Positions 10,046 through 24,569 are shown, numbered from the stretch's first letter. The stretch: DNA of 64,000 nucleotides from Diphasiastrum complanatum (GCA_029204225.1 CM055107.1:31025410-31089409), one strand, 5' to 3'. A program made the numbers and translations. The notes: generated from the sequence alone by a model not told the origin.

Positions 10046-10972
10046 CCTTAGCTCTATGGAGAGATGAAAAAAGCCAAATTAGATAAATAGCCTCATACTA
10101 TGCTTGATTTAAGTTTAAATTGGAATTTCATAGTATTTTTATGTGATAATAGATTGAGGTGTGTAATGGGGTGGCAACCCTGTTATGTTAATGCTAACCG
10201 ATGACACTAACAACATATGAGACATCAAATTGCCATTAAGTTTACGTGCGAAATCAATTTAAAAGTCACAATAACTAAAGGTGAACAATAACTAAAGGTG
10301 AGAGATGCCCTTAATTCTCACTCTCATGAGGGTGTAGGATTTGCCCCACTCTCATCCTACCATGTTGTAGAATATCATAAAGTAGCAGGGCATGTCCAAT
10401 TGATGTTGTCTTTTAGATTGCTTGGATGAGAGTGAGGCCGGCCCTACTTACCTAGAGTGAGGCCTACCTCCACCCTCAACTAGGGTGATGAATAGATCTT
10501 GATGGAGTGATAGGAGAGTTCTTTACCTGATTTGCAACACTGAGCAGAGCTGGTTGATGAGGATGAAAATCAGAAAAATTAAGCAGAAAAGGCAACAAAA
10601 TCACCTGCCTCTGCCTCTGTTTTTGGCCATCCTGACTATCCTTGACGGGAATTCTACACATTTCTTGTGATCCCATTCTTCTTTACTGGAGGTTTGTTAT
10701 CCCTTCGAAACTAGGGTTGCTATGGGTTGATCTTATTTTGCTTTGCAGATGAAGCAGGAAGATCCTGCAATCTGTCTTATTTGGAAAAAAAGAATACGTT
10801 TCTGTGCTGTTGGCTGTTTGCTTTAGGGTTTTGTATGCTTCAAATTATTTGAACGTTTAACACTGTAGGGTTTTTATCTGTTGCTTGGCTCTCTTCAGAC
10901 TACGATATTTCCTTGTGGTTGCATTTGTATTGCTAGCACGGTAGTGATGGCAGAGGGTGTGTGTGGAGCGTA
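10046..10972. other. Upstream region of the PRA1-like gene
   Basis: No gene is recognised. It includes the presumed promoter and 5' untranslated region of the gene starting at 10973. A possible 5' leader intron could end at TTGCTTTGCAG (about 10748), but no transcript evidence is available. No clear TATA box was found close to the start. Confidence 0.4.
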
Positions 10973-13900
10973 ATGGCGTTTTTGGTAAACCCGCTCTCGC
11001 TTTGCATTCCGCAATCCGCTTTCGAGGCATGGCTGCGAGAAAGAGGTTATTTAGAAATTCTGGACAAGTGCGGCTTAGACCAGGCTCGAATGGCTGGCCA
11101 AAGCTCCTTTGCAGCATGCTGCAAACTTTTAACCACCAATCCCTTTGCCAATCTGACCATGGAGGATTTGTGCCAGAAGCCAGTTCCGTGGACCGATGAA
11201 TTTTTTGATTGCGGGCTTGGTCCAAGAGAGACATATTCATGGCCTGTAAGTGTGACGCAAATTAAGCTTCGAATGGAGGAGAATCTGAGAAGATACACGG
11301 GCAACTACTTAGTTTTGACCCTGGTGGTGTTCCTATGTTTCTTGTAAGTTTGTCTGCTTTCTACGTTTTATTGAGTCACACATTTGTGTGCTTTGAATAT
11401 TGCTACGTCTCCTTACGGGTTTGAATTATTTGCCTTTTCCAGTGTCTTATTTATTCTCCCTTTGAATGAATTGGTTAGATAAGCGTAAGTTCCTTTGGAT
11501 CTAGTGCTTCTGAAGTCAAACAAAATCCTTATTAGTTGAATTTTTTCAAGTTTTTGCCTTTGAACTCTATTCAAGCTACCTGATTGCAAAGTGATTGTTA
11601 GGTTCTTTTTGCATTCTTTAGTAAAACTTATGGTTACTTAGCTCGTGTTGTTCTGGGTTTTTGGTTGATTCTATTCCGTTACGAAAGGCTCATTAGGTGG
11701 GTGGTAACTTCCAGCTTCAGCTGAAACGAACAGGCAATACAGGAAAGCTGCATGTAGATGTAATGTGGCATCTTCTTTTGGTTATTAATGAAATTCTAGG
11801 ACTGCTGTAGCATTTTGCTGTTGGGAGACTTTGTATGTTGTTATGGTGCATTTTCGCAAGATTTGCATCATCCTTTTCATAATTTTTGGTATTTTACCTT
11901 GAACCTAGTTTTGGGACGTTTGAAAGTATGGGCTCATAAATGCTACGTAAAATTGCTCTGCAGATTATCTGCAAGAAGTTCAAGAAGTTCATGTGACCTG
12001 TTTCTGTTTTTTCAAATCAGATTTGAAAGCCTGAAACCATTGCAGCAGAAAAGCTGGGATTAGAAGAAGATCTAAGGGGGTTTGTAGTTAGAAGCTTTAT
12101 CCAATGCGCAGAAAAGCTACCTTCATTGTGTCTACAGACTTCTGAGCTTCTAGTAACTGTCATACCCACGGTTAGTAGCCAAAGTTTTCTCTCAACTATT
12201 GAGAGGGAACAGTTCGTTTCCCATCTTGATTAAGTCTAATGACCGTCATCTCAAGCTATCCCTTGGAAGCATCCTATCTACTTATAGTTGGTGTGAGGAA
12301 AACAGGAAGCCTGTCCCAAGGAAATGTTCTAGTTATTCGACAGGGTTGAGTCCAATATTCGAGGTAGTCTTGGAATCTTAATAGGATCGTCTCCAAAAAT
12401 TGACGTATAGAAGCCTAATTTGTCTCCTAGTCTGAATGTAAATTTGACAAATAAATTATAAACAATAAGAATGAGATCCTTTGGGAAGATTGTATGTACT
12501 ATGGACATACCATTTTGCCCAATAGACATGAAGTTTGAGAGTACCAAGCTCTCCAGAAAGTGTAACTGCCAGCCATGCTACCTTTGCCAGTGTTTGTGTC
12601 TTCAAGTGACTGGATGCTTTGCAAATAAATTATTGACATGAAGATGGCCTCTATTTGTATGGAAGGCACAACAAACTCGGTCAAGATGATCGGATGTGGA
12701 GTTGAGAGCATACCACGAATCATTCATGGTAATGTTGAGGTCTGAAGACATGAGAAGTGAGCCAAATTCGATGTTATGAGCCAAATACACCATGCTCTAC
12801 TACGTACACAATTGCAGGCGTGACTAGATTGTCAAACAACTACACTCACTCAGCCCATCCTTTATGTCTTTTGAAACAAAATCGTTCTATATTGACTAAG
12901 TACTAAAAACAATTGTTTGGGTCCTCTTTACATTGACATCCAAACCCTTATCTTTGCAAAATGTGCTACACCAAGGTGTTGTTGCAAAGCCTCCCTCGTA
13001 AGAAATACCAGGATCACATTATTTGCATATAATATTACGGATTTAGTATGTTAGCCAATTTGTGACGAACAAGGCCTCCATGCTGGCCAATGATTGTCCC
13101 AAGCTCATCAATATAGAGATCAAATATTGTAGGAGGGAGCAAACAACCCCGCTGCACCCTATAGTGCTAGTAATAGGCTCAGATATGTCTTCAAGGGAGC
13201 AGGAACATCCCACTAGCCTTTCACATAGTGTCATGATAGCCAATATAATATTTGACAAAAAATGAAGATTTTGCACTTTTTGGATAAGCATATAATAAGG
13301 TATCAAGTCAAAAGCGTGTTTGAAGTGCACAAAGCACCAACAAACTAGCTTTCTCCTGAACGTTGCCTCCTTGATTAGTGCCCTATCAAAAGTGGAGTGG
13401 TCCATTAAAGCATGTCTATTCAGTAGCATGCAATAGATGAGCCTTTGCCTCATTGCTTACAACGTCATGGAGGATGGACCCATAAAGCTTGGCCAAAACA
13501 TTTTCAATCATGACGGTGTGATAGTTTTTCGGTCTCTTGGGGTCACTACTTTTATGGATAAGGTGTATCACGTTGGTGCACCGAGAAGGTGGGAAGGCAA
13601 AGTTGACGGTTGTGCCAAGAAGGTTGGCTAGGACATGTGATAGAACATTTGTAACATGAATCATTATTGTGGCTTCAAGGTAATCAATATCACTAGCGCG
13701 GAAGTGTTTTGTTCGATGAAAGCCATCACAAACTGTTTGTGATGGGAATAGGGAGAACTTTGAAGGTTTGGAGGGTATGGTGATGGGAGTAGTGGTAAAA
13801 TATAAATCGATGTATCATATTGAGTCCATGTATACAAGCTTGTCATTGGAGGTCTAGTAGTCTCTTATTTTGAGTTTCCATTAGATTGGCTTCTTGTGTT

Positions 13901-16900
13901 GTAGGCTGTAGCAATGACCTATTTTGCTATTTTGCTTCACGGAAGAGATGGGAAACAGATACACGAGTCTAAATAACATGGACGTGCAAATAACGACATT
14001 GCGCATCGTACCAAGTTACATGGGAATGTATAATTTGATTTCGGATTGTGTGGTTTGGAGGGGAAAGGAATGGAGAAACCTATGTAGAGGGTGAAGGTGA
14101 GAAATGCCGCTCGGATGTGTAGTGGGCTATCACGTGGCATGTGATGTAGTACGAAATGGAGTGAGTCTTGGTATAGAGGAGTTCATGTTGTTGTGAAAGT
14201 GTATCGTGGCGCATGGTAGGTATGTAGTATCTCATCATGATGGACTTATTCCTAGGCAAAAAGAACTCCTTTTAGCACATAAGCCTTCTAAATTTTCGAG
14301 TGTTCCCATCACTAGGATTATGATAACATCATAAAGAATTTGGTGCCTTGTGTCATCAAATTGTCGAGATACACACTCTACCTTTGTAGTGTAAGAACCC
14401 ATCCTTGATATTCTTCCTCCACTTCCTTAGAGATCTTTAGCTAAATTGTATTCTCAACACCATTTGTAGGCGTACTTTTGCAGTCTTTGTAATCATAGGC
14501 AACTTAGTACGGGCATCAACAACAACATAAACTTCCCTTTCTGATAAAATTCTGGCTTGAACTTAGCCCACCAAGCTTATTAAGCCCTACACTTAGGCTA
14601 GTTACATAAATATCTTTAATGCATGAATTATTGGGAAGACGTTTTCCTGACAAGCACTATACATTGTGTTCAACTAAGCACAAGTACATTGTATCACTTA
14701 TTCAAATAAAAAATTTCAAAAACAAAGGTACATGAGCTACAACTTACAAGTATGCAAGTAGAGATTCAAAATTACCATAATGTACTGGATTTTTACAGCA
14801 TGCATTTATTGGATGGGACTAGTCTACAATTTGGGGACTACGTTGCAACAAAGTTACCTGGACAATACAATCTCCTTGAAGATGGACATTGTGTGCAGTT
14901 GCATGGGGGGAATGAGGTACCCAGCAACCCACTTATTTGCAACACAAAGCTTTGGTAACCTGTGGGAAATGGCGTGTGCCAAGTCTTCATCTAGGACCTT
15001 TTCTATGTTTTTTATGATTTATTGTGTAATATCATGAAGAAGAGAAAAATGAAATAAGCCAACTTTGAGATGAATTTGCGGCTGTATCTCTTGACAATTT
15101 GCCTAGCGACTTACCTCCTGGTAGGTAAGTAGGTCATAGGATAGACTTAAAAGATTGCACCAATTTGTAAATCTACCTATCAATCAAGTCGAATGGAGAA
15201 GAGGCGGAAAGGCAATTGGCAGAATATTTGAGAGAGGAACACATTCAATCAATTTGCCTTTGGCATCCCCAGTTCTTCTTGTAAAGAAGAAGGATCGGTC
15301 TATGTGAATATGCATAGATAGTAGGGGACTAAAGAAGGTCACAATTAACAATAGATTCCCAATGCCTCATGTTGAAGAGTGTTTGATCAACTCGGAGGGG
15401 CTAAGTATTTTAGTTAGACTTTGAACTCTGGGCAGCATCGACGATTAATCCAGTGCAATGGTATTAACGAATTAACTCAAATTGGAAGGTGAACTATTTT
15501 TTGAAGTAAGAAGTTGGACCTAGCTACTTTTGACCAATGCGTAGATATTAAAAACATGTGTAGCTTTGTTATCAATCATAATCTGCCCCTTTTTCCTTCA
15601 TTGTGTCATGCATACGTACCAATGACGAGTCTTAAATGCTGGTGAAGCATGCGACATTGTTGAAGAAAGTTGATTGGTGTGGTGTTATGAACTCGAACAA
15701 CAAATGGAGTAATAGTAATATGGTGCCATGAATAGTTACAATTCTCAATGTATGGAAATTTATGTATGGACTATTCGTCTATAATACCCCGATTGAAAAA
15801 CATTGGCCTCGACGTGCTTCATGAAAGGGCATTACCATGTCAAGTAAAAAGTAACTATTGGATTGCTACTTAAGTGCATTGGTGCTTTGTGGCACACTCA
15901 GGGAATGGAGTCACAATTTCTTTGTGTCACCACCATTGTGGATGCTTGCCAGATCAAGTAGCATAGGTAAGTTGGGCTTAACATCGGGAGAGTCCGGAAC
16001 ATCATGTTCCTCAACAATGTATGGAGTCTATAGAATCCTCAGGATTGTCAATATTATGAACATTAATGGTGGCATGAGTGGATGGTTAACCGCAAACAAT
16101 CTTTGGCATGATGATTAAGACATTTGCATGAAGCAATTTTAAGCTTGGATCTCAAAAACGTTTTTGAGTATAATGGCAAAAGACAAATTTATGATTGGAT
16201 ATCTGGGAACAACCAGGCAAAATATATACTTCAGGGAGACAAAGAATATTAGGAGTGGAGGATCTAGGAACGACACATCGAGAATCAATCTTGGTGTTGT
16301 GCAATTCAACGTTAAACTTGTCCCACAACAGAAATGGTAAATCAAAGTTTTTGAGTGTGCCTTGACTAGAGAGATGGACTGCAACAAGCTAAATATTTTG
16401 GTTGGCATCACGAGGAGAGATTCTGAAATAAGTTTCCACCAGGAAGAACCAATTCTGTGAGTTGTTGCCATTTGAACAGCCTGAATATACTGAGAGTGAC
16501 ACTTTTTCCTTGAAATCATGAGCAAGATGCCCAAGAGGGGAGTGAAACAATAGTATTCAAAATGGAATTAGTAGAAGCAACAGTATTCATGGTAGAGGTG
16601 CCTTGCCATGTACTCAGACAACAAAGCAGCGATTTCAGAAATGGAGTGCTTGATGTCTCTGAACTTACAAGTGTGATCTTCCCATTGAGATTGGATATCA
16701 GGATAAAGCACGGTCAGAAGGCATTATGAAGTAGACAACAAACAATGGAAAAAACATCTAACAAAGAATGAGAATGTAGGCTACAAATTTGAAAATGGAA
16801 CGACAAGAAAGAGGATAGCAAATGTTAATGGAAGGATTGGAAATGGCAGATGAGGGATTGGATAGGGCAGTGAAGGCTGAGGAGCAGGCGAACAACAAGA

Positions 16901-18594
16901 ACAACAGAGATAAAGAAAGCAATAGATGGGCTGAAAACTGTAAACGAGAATCAGAAAGGGCCCAGATCGTGAGGGAAGTACAATTGATAAGAGGGGGAGA
17001 GTCTTGATGACAAAAGTGGCTGAGGGTGGGGTCAAAATGCTTCAAGAGGGGCAAAAAGCTTCAAGGATTGGGCGGTCGAAAAAAGTAGGGGCAGACAAAA
17101 AGGAGAGGGGTGGAAAACAATGAGGGGGCAGAACAACAAACAGGGGGGATTAGAATCAAGGGGCTAAATCAGCTTGAGGGGACCAAACATGGTTGAGGGA
17201 GGTGGATTGAGGCAGGTGTAGGGTGGAGAGAAAAAATTCCAGCTATGAATGGCAGCCAGAAAAGTGCTCTAATACCATGCTGTGAACCCAATCACAAAAT
17301 ATTGGCACCAAATGAAACTTGCTCCTTTCAGGCTCTTATTGCTACGGCAAATATTATGAAGATTTTTTTAGTACCATTATAATTATGGTAAAAATATAAT
17401 CAGTACTGAGGTAATAATGGCAAATCAACCTATTGTGTAGGTAATAATGATTGGCGAACCTGAGTACTTCAGAGATTATGGGGGTGTTGTTCATAGTGCA
17501 CATCTGATTTTTTTTAGTGAAAGGTTGAAGTGCTTGTATTTCTGTCAATTACCACCTGAAAATGAATTAGTTGTTCAAGTACTAAAGTTACTGTGCTTAC
17601 TGCAAATTCTTATCTGTGCTTTTGTGGAATAGGTACAAAGTTCCCTTGGCATTTTTGGGACTTGTGTCTCTCCTTGGTCTTTGGGCCACAATAAGAAAGT
17701 ACATATACAAATGGGGCCTTCAAAGACAAAGCGTCTGGTTTAGGTTGCTCCTTCTACTGGGTAATACAGGTATATCTTCATTGTACATGAGGTTTACTGT
17801 GACTTGCATTGTTTGTGAATATGATACTGATAAAAAATCTGACGATAACTGGTGCTTGAAGCTTTGAGCTGAAAATAGCATTCAAATGCAGGCTCGTAAA
17901 TCTTTCAATGATCATGACTGAATTCAATCATTAAGCAACAAGATGTTATGTGTATTTAATTGTAGTTTTTCCAATCTCATTCCTTGTTTTGCTCACTTTT
18001 GTGCTGCAGCGACGGCAATCATTGTCATATACTGCAAAATTGGAACAGTTCTTTTCTGGACAGGAGTCTGCTCTTTCTTAGGTGACCATAGTCAGCAGAT
18101 TATCAGTGTTTGAGCAGTTATAAAAAGTTCGTTTGTATTTTTTCATAACCCGAACTGTTCATATAAGTGAGGCCCGGCTACACGACTTTTGCATATGTTT
18201 CATTTTCAGCAAACCACAGTTCTCTCAGGGATCTCACATATTATGGAAAAACTAACAGTACAAAAGTTTCTGTGCAGTTTTAGTAACCCACAGTTGCTTC
18301 AGGAGAATTACACCTTCTAGAAGGAATCACAATGGTGAAGGATCAAAGAGGTCATGATTTTCAGGCATCCTCCATGAAGCTAGATCTCTTCTTTTGACTG
18401 GCTGTAACCCCTGGGAATGGTCCAAAGTGGGGATGAGTTCAGATATCTTCCACAAAGCTTGGATTGTTTTTGGTGGGTCCCTCAGTGGCTGGCTGTACTC
18501 CATATCAATGCTGTCAGTTGTTACTAGAAGCATGCGGCATTTCGTCTGTGGAAGAGTTCAATGTTGCAGTTCATGTTTCTTAAACAATTATTAA
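10973..18594 (+). CDS. PRA1-family membrane protein, PRA1.H-like (four exons)
   Basis: Proposed exons are 10973-11343, 17633-17769, 18010-18081 and 18365-18594. All have GT/AG borders with consistent phases, giving 269 codons. PRA1 proteins are small membrane proteins of the ER/Golgi/endosome that bind prenylated Rab GTPases. Exon 1 starts MAFLVNPLSLCIPQSAF and contains the family signature RMEENLRRYTGNY, leading into the first hydrophobic pair. Exon 2 (YKVPLAFLGLVSLLGLW) and exon 3 (ATAIIVIYCKIGTVLFW) carry the second pair. The PRA1.H subgroup is inferred from the N terminus and the ATAxx stretch. Exon 4 restores ILHEARSLLLT, like the ILH-R-LT end of the family, but then runs on for about 64 residues I cannot match. 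If exon 3 is not spliced it stops at 18113. The start ATG at 10973 fits the family N terminus. Exons 1-3 are secure; exon 4 is less so. Confidence 0.8.
12600..13664 (-). pseudogene. LINE (non-LTR) reverse transcriptase relic
   Basis: On the minus strand two overlapping frames give RT motifs of L1-type elements. 13416-13664 reads VIHLIHKSSDPKRPKNYH followed by VLAKLYGSIL (motif before RT block 2). 13043-13453 reads FVHFKHAFDLIPYYML (block 3, usually DFKKAFD), with ITSTIGCSGVVCSLLQYLIS after it, corresponding to the G-KQGCPLSP region. Frames 12602-12793 continue downstream but are too decayed to assign. It lies antisense to the host gene inside intron 1. Confidence 0.7.
15190..15480 (+). pseudogene. 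Ty3/gypsy RT relic in intron 1
   Basis: Across frameshifts and stops one can read the start of a gypsy RT: a QLAEYLREEHIQS-like segment, LLVKKKDRSM, then ICIDSRGLKKVTINNRFPMP and FDQLGGAKYFS. It corresponds to the RT region before the DLRSGYHQ motif. No LTR was recognised nearby. Confidence 0.65.
16139..17277 (-). mobile_element. Minus-strand LTR-element fragment with primer-binding site
   Basis: At 17265-17277 the minus strand reads TGGTATTAGAGCA, a one-base variant of the common tRNA-Met primer site, preceded by a CA that could end an LTR lying to its right. The leftward sequence would be the 5' interior. A 131-codon frame (16139-16534) and a 98-codon frame (16758-17054) lie on the same strand, but neither shows a convincing gag or pol motif. 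Element type unknown. Confidence 0.4.
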
Positions 18595-19755
18595 AGGCTA
18601 GAAGTTTTATAAAGTTCAAGCCTGCACTTGTGGTGCTTCTTCTGTGGTCCTGATTTTACCTGTGACTGTATATTAGACTAAAGTGATGGGTCTTTAAGGA
18701 GCACCTTTTATGCTGCATTAAAGTACAGATGACCACCATGTGAATCTTCTATGGGGACAAAGGCCTCATTTAGTTTCATTTATTTTTGCTGGTTCTTAAA
18801 CAAGTGAGCACCGTGCCACCGTGCTTGCTTCAGATGTGATTTCTTCACATTCAATGATTTAATTAGTTTTCGTTCAAAAAGAAGCTTTATGTTAACAGGT
18901 AAAGCCCATGTGTTGCCATCTAGGCCTGGAGATCTTCTCCCATTCTTAGATGAAAGATATATTGTGAGACACAGCTTGCTTAGGGAATTCTCTCTTTGCA
19001 ATCAAGCATGACAAAAAATGTGACGAAATTCTTACATTTCCTACAACTTTAGGTTTATAAAATGCTTGTAGCCATTCACAAGGGCATTTTGGGGCTTAAG
19101 ATATTTCACGTAAATGAATCATCAGCTTTCCCCTTGCAATACACCAAGTTATGCTATCTATTTTACTGTGATTTGGCAATCAATAAATGTGTTACCTTCT
19201 CTGCATTTTTTATAGCATTATCAGTTACATGCAAAATAGTGTTCATTGAAATGGATTTGGATATAGCTTGCCACGTGGTATATGTGTGGAGTAAATGGAG
19301 GATTGTGTCCTCGATAGCTTAAACTCAATCAAGGATTGTTTGCTTGGACTAAACAAGGGACCGCTCACTCGGTGACATTGGTAATTGGGTGGCCTAGTTA
19401 CTTTTATGGCCCGTAGTCAGTTTTTAGACAATTGATTAGTTACCTTAGTACTATTTTGGTCTAAAAATGTTGGTGTTGAACTATAGCTTGGGAATAAATT
19501 AGTTAGGATCTAGTTCTTGTGTGCATGATGTGGTTAACTTTATATAGTTAAACCACAAAGAAGCTAGAATCAAGCTATTTTTGGATGGCGGTGCTAAGTG
19601 GTTTGGGATAGATTAAAAGCCCAATTAACCCAAAGTTCTTACTAGCATGGTGTTCTTGGCTTCTTTTTGTCTATCTTTGTGTAAGGGTCAAGCCATCGTA
19701 GGACGCCAACTATTCTTATATCCTACAATTCTCCTCCAACTAGAGGGGCATCTCT

Positions 19756-19758
<3 letters not shown>
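18595..19758. other. 3' flank of the PRA1-like gene, no recognised gene
   Basis: AT-rich sequence with only short chance frames. A possible polyadenylation signal AATAAA lies at about 19182. Confidence 0.45.

Positions 19759-19804
<46 letters not shown>
19759..19804 (+). repeat. (AG)n microsatellite
   Basis: An uninterrupted run of 23 AG units. Confidence 0.98.
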
Positions 19805-19807
<3 letters not shown>

Positions 19808-20030
19808 TATTAACGTCTTTTCCATGCCAAAAGGCGTATAAGACGAATGAGTACATCAGATAAAGTTTGACAAAAGACGGGTATTAGTGTCGTCAAAGAA
19901 AATGACAAAACTAACTAAGAAAAGATTCATATAGCCAAGAGCGGCAAAATTATTGCACATGTTGATCGAAGGCCAAACACCTAGAATAGACTGAATCCCC
20001 CCTAGTGAACTATTCGCCTTATCTTTCGCG

Positions 20031-21006
20031 ATGGGGGAGCAAGACATTCAACACTACAACTGGGCGGACAAGCTGACGAAGAAACTACACACAGCTTTAA
20101 AGGTTAAGAAGGCCGTGACCAAGGTGGGCCATATCTTGGCAATGGTCCTCACTCACCAGCTATGAGCCCACTGCGTAGATCGCATCTGTGACATCCAGGC
20201 CAAATATCCAGATGTGCCACACCAAGCCATCCAACGTGCACAAACCTTCAAGAGCATATTGCCCGAAGGTGAATCATCTACAAGAATCATGCGTTGCAGA
20301 AAATCCAATAAATCAGACAAGTTAAAGAAGCGGACATAGCCGGCGAAGCAGATCCACACGAAGTAGATGTGCAACAAGCAGAGGCCGACGACCCAAGCGA
20401 CGATGACTTTGGGGGAGATGAGTCGGGCACCTTTGACCACACATTGGTGGCCCAGTACTCTGCTCAACTAGTGGCCATTCTTACTAGTACAACCCCTCCA
20501 GCAACAATCACCAATGATAGCAGGCCTATCAATAGAGAAGCAACTTTTGGCAATATCCCAAACAGATCAGGCAACCTCACTCGACACCACGATGTTTACA
20601 ACCATCACTGCGGTCCTCCCGTCCACCCCACCCTCCATCACCGTCACTACTTCCTCCCCTCCCATCACCATTTCTTTTTCTTTACCATCCCCCACCCCCA
20701 AATCACCACCCCCATCATCACTACTAGACCCCTCTTCCGCATTTGATTTTAACTTTGATTCTGATTCTTTTGTCACTCAACTCCTACAAACTACCGTTAC
20801 CACCATTTCTTCCACACCTATCGCCACTCAACCCCCACCCGCTATTCCTATCCACGATCAACCTAGCTCTTCACAACTACCTCCCAAACACGACACCTAT
20901 GTATGTATGTTATTCTTCATAAAGAGTGATGACTATGAAGGAATTCGAAACAAACTTGAAATAGACATTTTAGTCTGCCAAGTTTGGAATAAAACCATTC
21001 TCGAGT
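20031..21006 (+). pseudogene. Unidentified broken ORF, Ser/Thr/Pro-rich C-terminal part
   Basis: From ATG at 20031 the frame reads MGEQDIQHYNWADKLTKKL and continues through in-frame stops. The frame then shifts to an acidic stretch (EADDPSDDDFGGDESG, about 20380) and back to a Ser/Thr/Pro-rich part (20514-21006). There is no zinc knuckle, protease motif or recognisable fold. It ends where minus-strand Copia pol begins, so it may be a gag-like or captured sequence within the transposon cluster. I do not recognise it. Confidence 0.4.
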
Positions 21007-21023
21007 AGAAATGTATTAATTTT

Positions 21024-21690
21024 CTAAAACCAGGCTCTTGGCGACTGTTTCAGACCATACAGAGCCTTGTGGATTTTGCACACAAGGTGCTCCTTACCCT
21101 TTAGCTCGCATCCCTCTGGTTGTGACATATAGATCTCCTCTTCGATAGTCCCATTCAGGCCCAACTGTCTGGACATCCATTTGGTGGACTTCGAGATTGG
21201 TTGCAGCTGCATAGGAGAGTAGTAGTCGAATTGAAGCATGTTTAATAGGGCTAAAAGTCTTTAAATAATGTAGATCTAGAATTTGGGAGAATCCTTTGGA
21301 AACCAGTCTAGACTTGTATTGATTTAGTTTCCCTTAGCATCATACTCACTTTGAATATCCATTCGCATGGAATCGGATCTCGATCCTTTGGCAGCTTAGT
21401 TATAGTCCATGTCTGATTCTCAATTAGAGAATCGAATTTTGTGTCCATTGCAGCTTTCCATTGATCAGGATCTGGAGTCGACATTGCCTCTAATACAGTG
21501 CATGGTTCCTGCACAAAATAGCAAGCTGGATCATCCATAAATCAGGATGGAGGTTGTCTGGATCGGTTCGATCTTCTGGGTTGAACTTTGATCATCTGAT
21601 GCAATTCGATTCGTCTGACTCATTGTCGAAGTTTGTGTCGATTTGCTGATCAATCTTGAGTTCAGAACTAGTGTCGACACTTGGATTGGA
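21024..21690 (-). pseudogene. Copia RT N-terminal fragment
   Basis: Minus-strand frames 21308-21538 (EAMSTPDPDQWKAAMD, NQTWTITKLPKDRDPI, CEWIFKV) and 21024-21239 (GTIEEEIYMSQPEG, CKIHKALYGLKQSPRAWF) are consecutive parts of a Ty1/copia reverse transcriptase. About 25 codons between them are lost or out of frame. The linker before RT can be followed rightwards to about 21690, where an LTR interrupts. Confidence 0.88.
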
Positions 21691-21691
21691 A

Positions 21692-22159
21692 TGTTAAAAT
21701 CATGTTAAGAACTAGTGTAGTATGCAGATCACATCAATCAATCACCATAGACACTCCTCACAAGCTCTCAAAGATGGCACAACAAAAGCTTTTGATTACA
21801 AATAGAAAACTGTACATATACCAAAAGCCCCAACATCCATGGGCTCAACAAGTGTCAACACACTAAAAACTCACCCATATGACTAAAAGGCCCAACATGG
21901 GCTAAAATACTGACAAACCCAAGACATGCCCCTGAGTATAGCATAACGAAAGCAGAATATATTGTACATGCTAATTTTCCTACGTGTGGCTACCTGGCTA
22001 ATCCAAGTAGCTATCTACCGGATCAGTGCTCGACTGAGAGGACGATAGTGAGTCACGTCCCAACAACCAAATACAGTAAATCTAATTAACTGTACACTAA
22101 TTACAATATCACATTTAGAGCTTACATAAAATGAATCAGATCAAAATTGATTTCTAACA
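21692..22159 (-). mobile_element. Copia-type LTR (minus strand) with adjacent polypurine tract
   Basis: On the minus strand a purine tract GAGCTTAAGGGAGAG (about 22160-22174) runs into TGTTAGAAATC, and the LTR would end with TTTTAACA at 21692. The inverted ends are TGTTA and TAACA. To its right lies non-coding interior; to its left is a different Copia pol fragment, so the LTR sits inside older Copia DNA. Confidence 0.65.
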
Positions 22160-22174
22160 CTCTCCCTTAAGCTC

Positions 22175-23189
22175 ACATGTGATAGGAGTAAAGAAATATA
22201 TTACAGCAACATATGGAGTGTCCAAAAGATGTTATGCATATTCCAGCTATCCTGTACTTGACTCACACTCAAGCACACCATCAGACCACCAGGTTTGGCA
22301 CACAAAGTATCATGCACACACAATGCTCATATAGAGAGTCTACCACACTCTCAACCAACTGACTCATCCCCAATCCGACTTGAATACAAGTGGACCACAT
22401 GAGTGACATGGCTCAAACTGAGGAAATCCCAATGGCACCATGGGATTTACATCCTCGATCTAGCTAGGCTGACATCCTATCAAACACTTACAAGCACAAA
22501 CCTGTAAAGCTGACATAAATGAGCGACTGAGGCTCAACCTGAGGAAATCTTACTGCCACCATAAGACTATACCCTCACCAGATAGACAACTAGTAGACAT
22601 AATGACAAGTCATGAGCATAAAATGTCTACTTTGTTTCTGACGTAGCAAATGCACAACCATATATAACTCGGACTCAGATCTAGACTCCCATGAGAAGGT
22701 AATATGCAAGCACACATTCATGCTAACGAACACGAATACATAAAATACATGACCGGGCTTGCGCAAAATGTGGTATCCCGTCGTACCATTACCTGTAGAT
22801 CCGCCGCTACACCACTGGTCACCAAATCAGGTCATCAATCATGGCCAGCACCTGTCACCAAGATGCCCTCACGTCCAAGCATATACATGTATCCAATAGG
22901 TCCTGAAAGCTGATCCACATCCATTTCCCATGCTCCAAGCACAAGAGTCTACCAAAGACTCAATGAATGAATGTATGCAAACCTCACCATAGGCTATACC
23001 TAAGTAGCTCACCCATCTCCCAGAGATACTGATGATGATCTGCCTGTCCTACATCCTATGTAGGCTCAACTTCCCATGCTTGACGTTGCCAACTCTGATT
23101 TGACCAGTATATAGGCCTCCCACCAAGGAGCCTATCTCACCACAACATATGACACCAACCTGGAGACAATTGTGCATATAACCATGCAG
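22175..23189. other. Non-coding interior, left part (split by the Copia insertion)
   Basis: About 1 kb without any credible coding frame, moderately GC-rich and rich in CA/TG words. It is separated by the inserted element 23195-27340 from 27346-28650, which has the same composition. The two were once continuous and probably form the non-coding interior of the element whose LTR is at 21692-22159. Confidence 0.45.
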
Positions 23190-23194
23190 CTCAC

Positions 23195-24569
<1,375 letters not shown>

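Larger units (their letters stand above)
11344..17632 (+). other. Intron 1 of the PRA1-like gene (6.3 kb)
   Basis: Starts GTAAGT and ends GTGGAATAG. It holds a LINE relic, a gypsy RT relic and a minus-strand LTR-element piece with a primer site. The remainder (about 11350-12400, 13850-15180 and 17290-17630) shows nothing recognisable. Long, transposon-filled introns are usual in conifers and other large plant genomes. Confidence 0.75.

Noticed and set aside
16758-17054. Minus-strand Leu/Ser-rich frame that could be a membrane protein
   Set aside because: The stretch is an A/G-rich strand read in reverse. It has no family signature and lies in an intron next to an LTR primer site.
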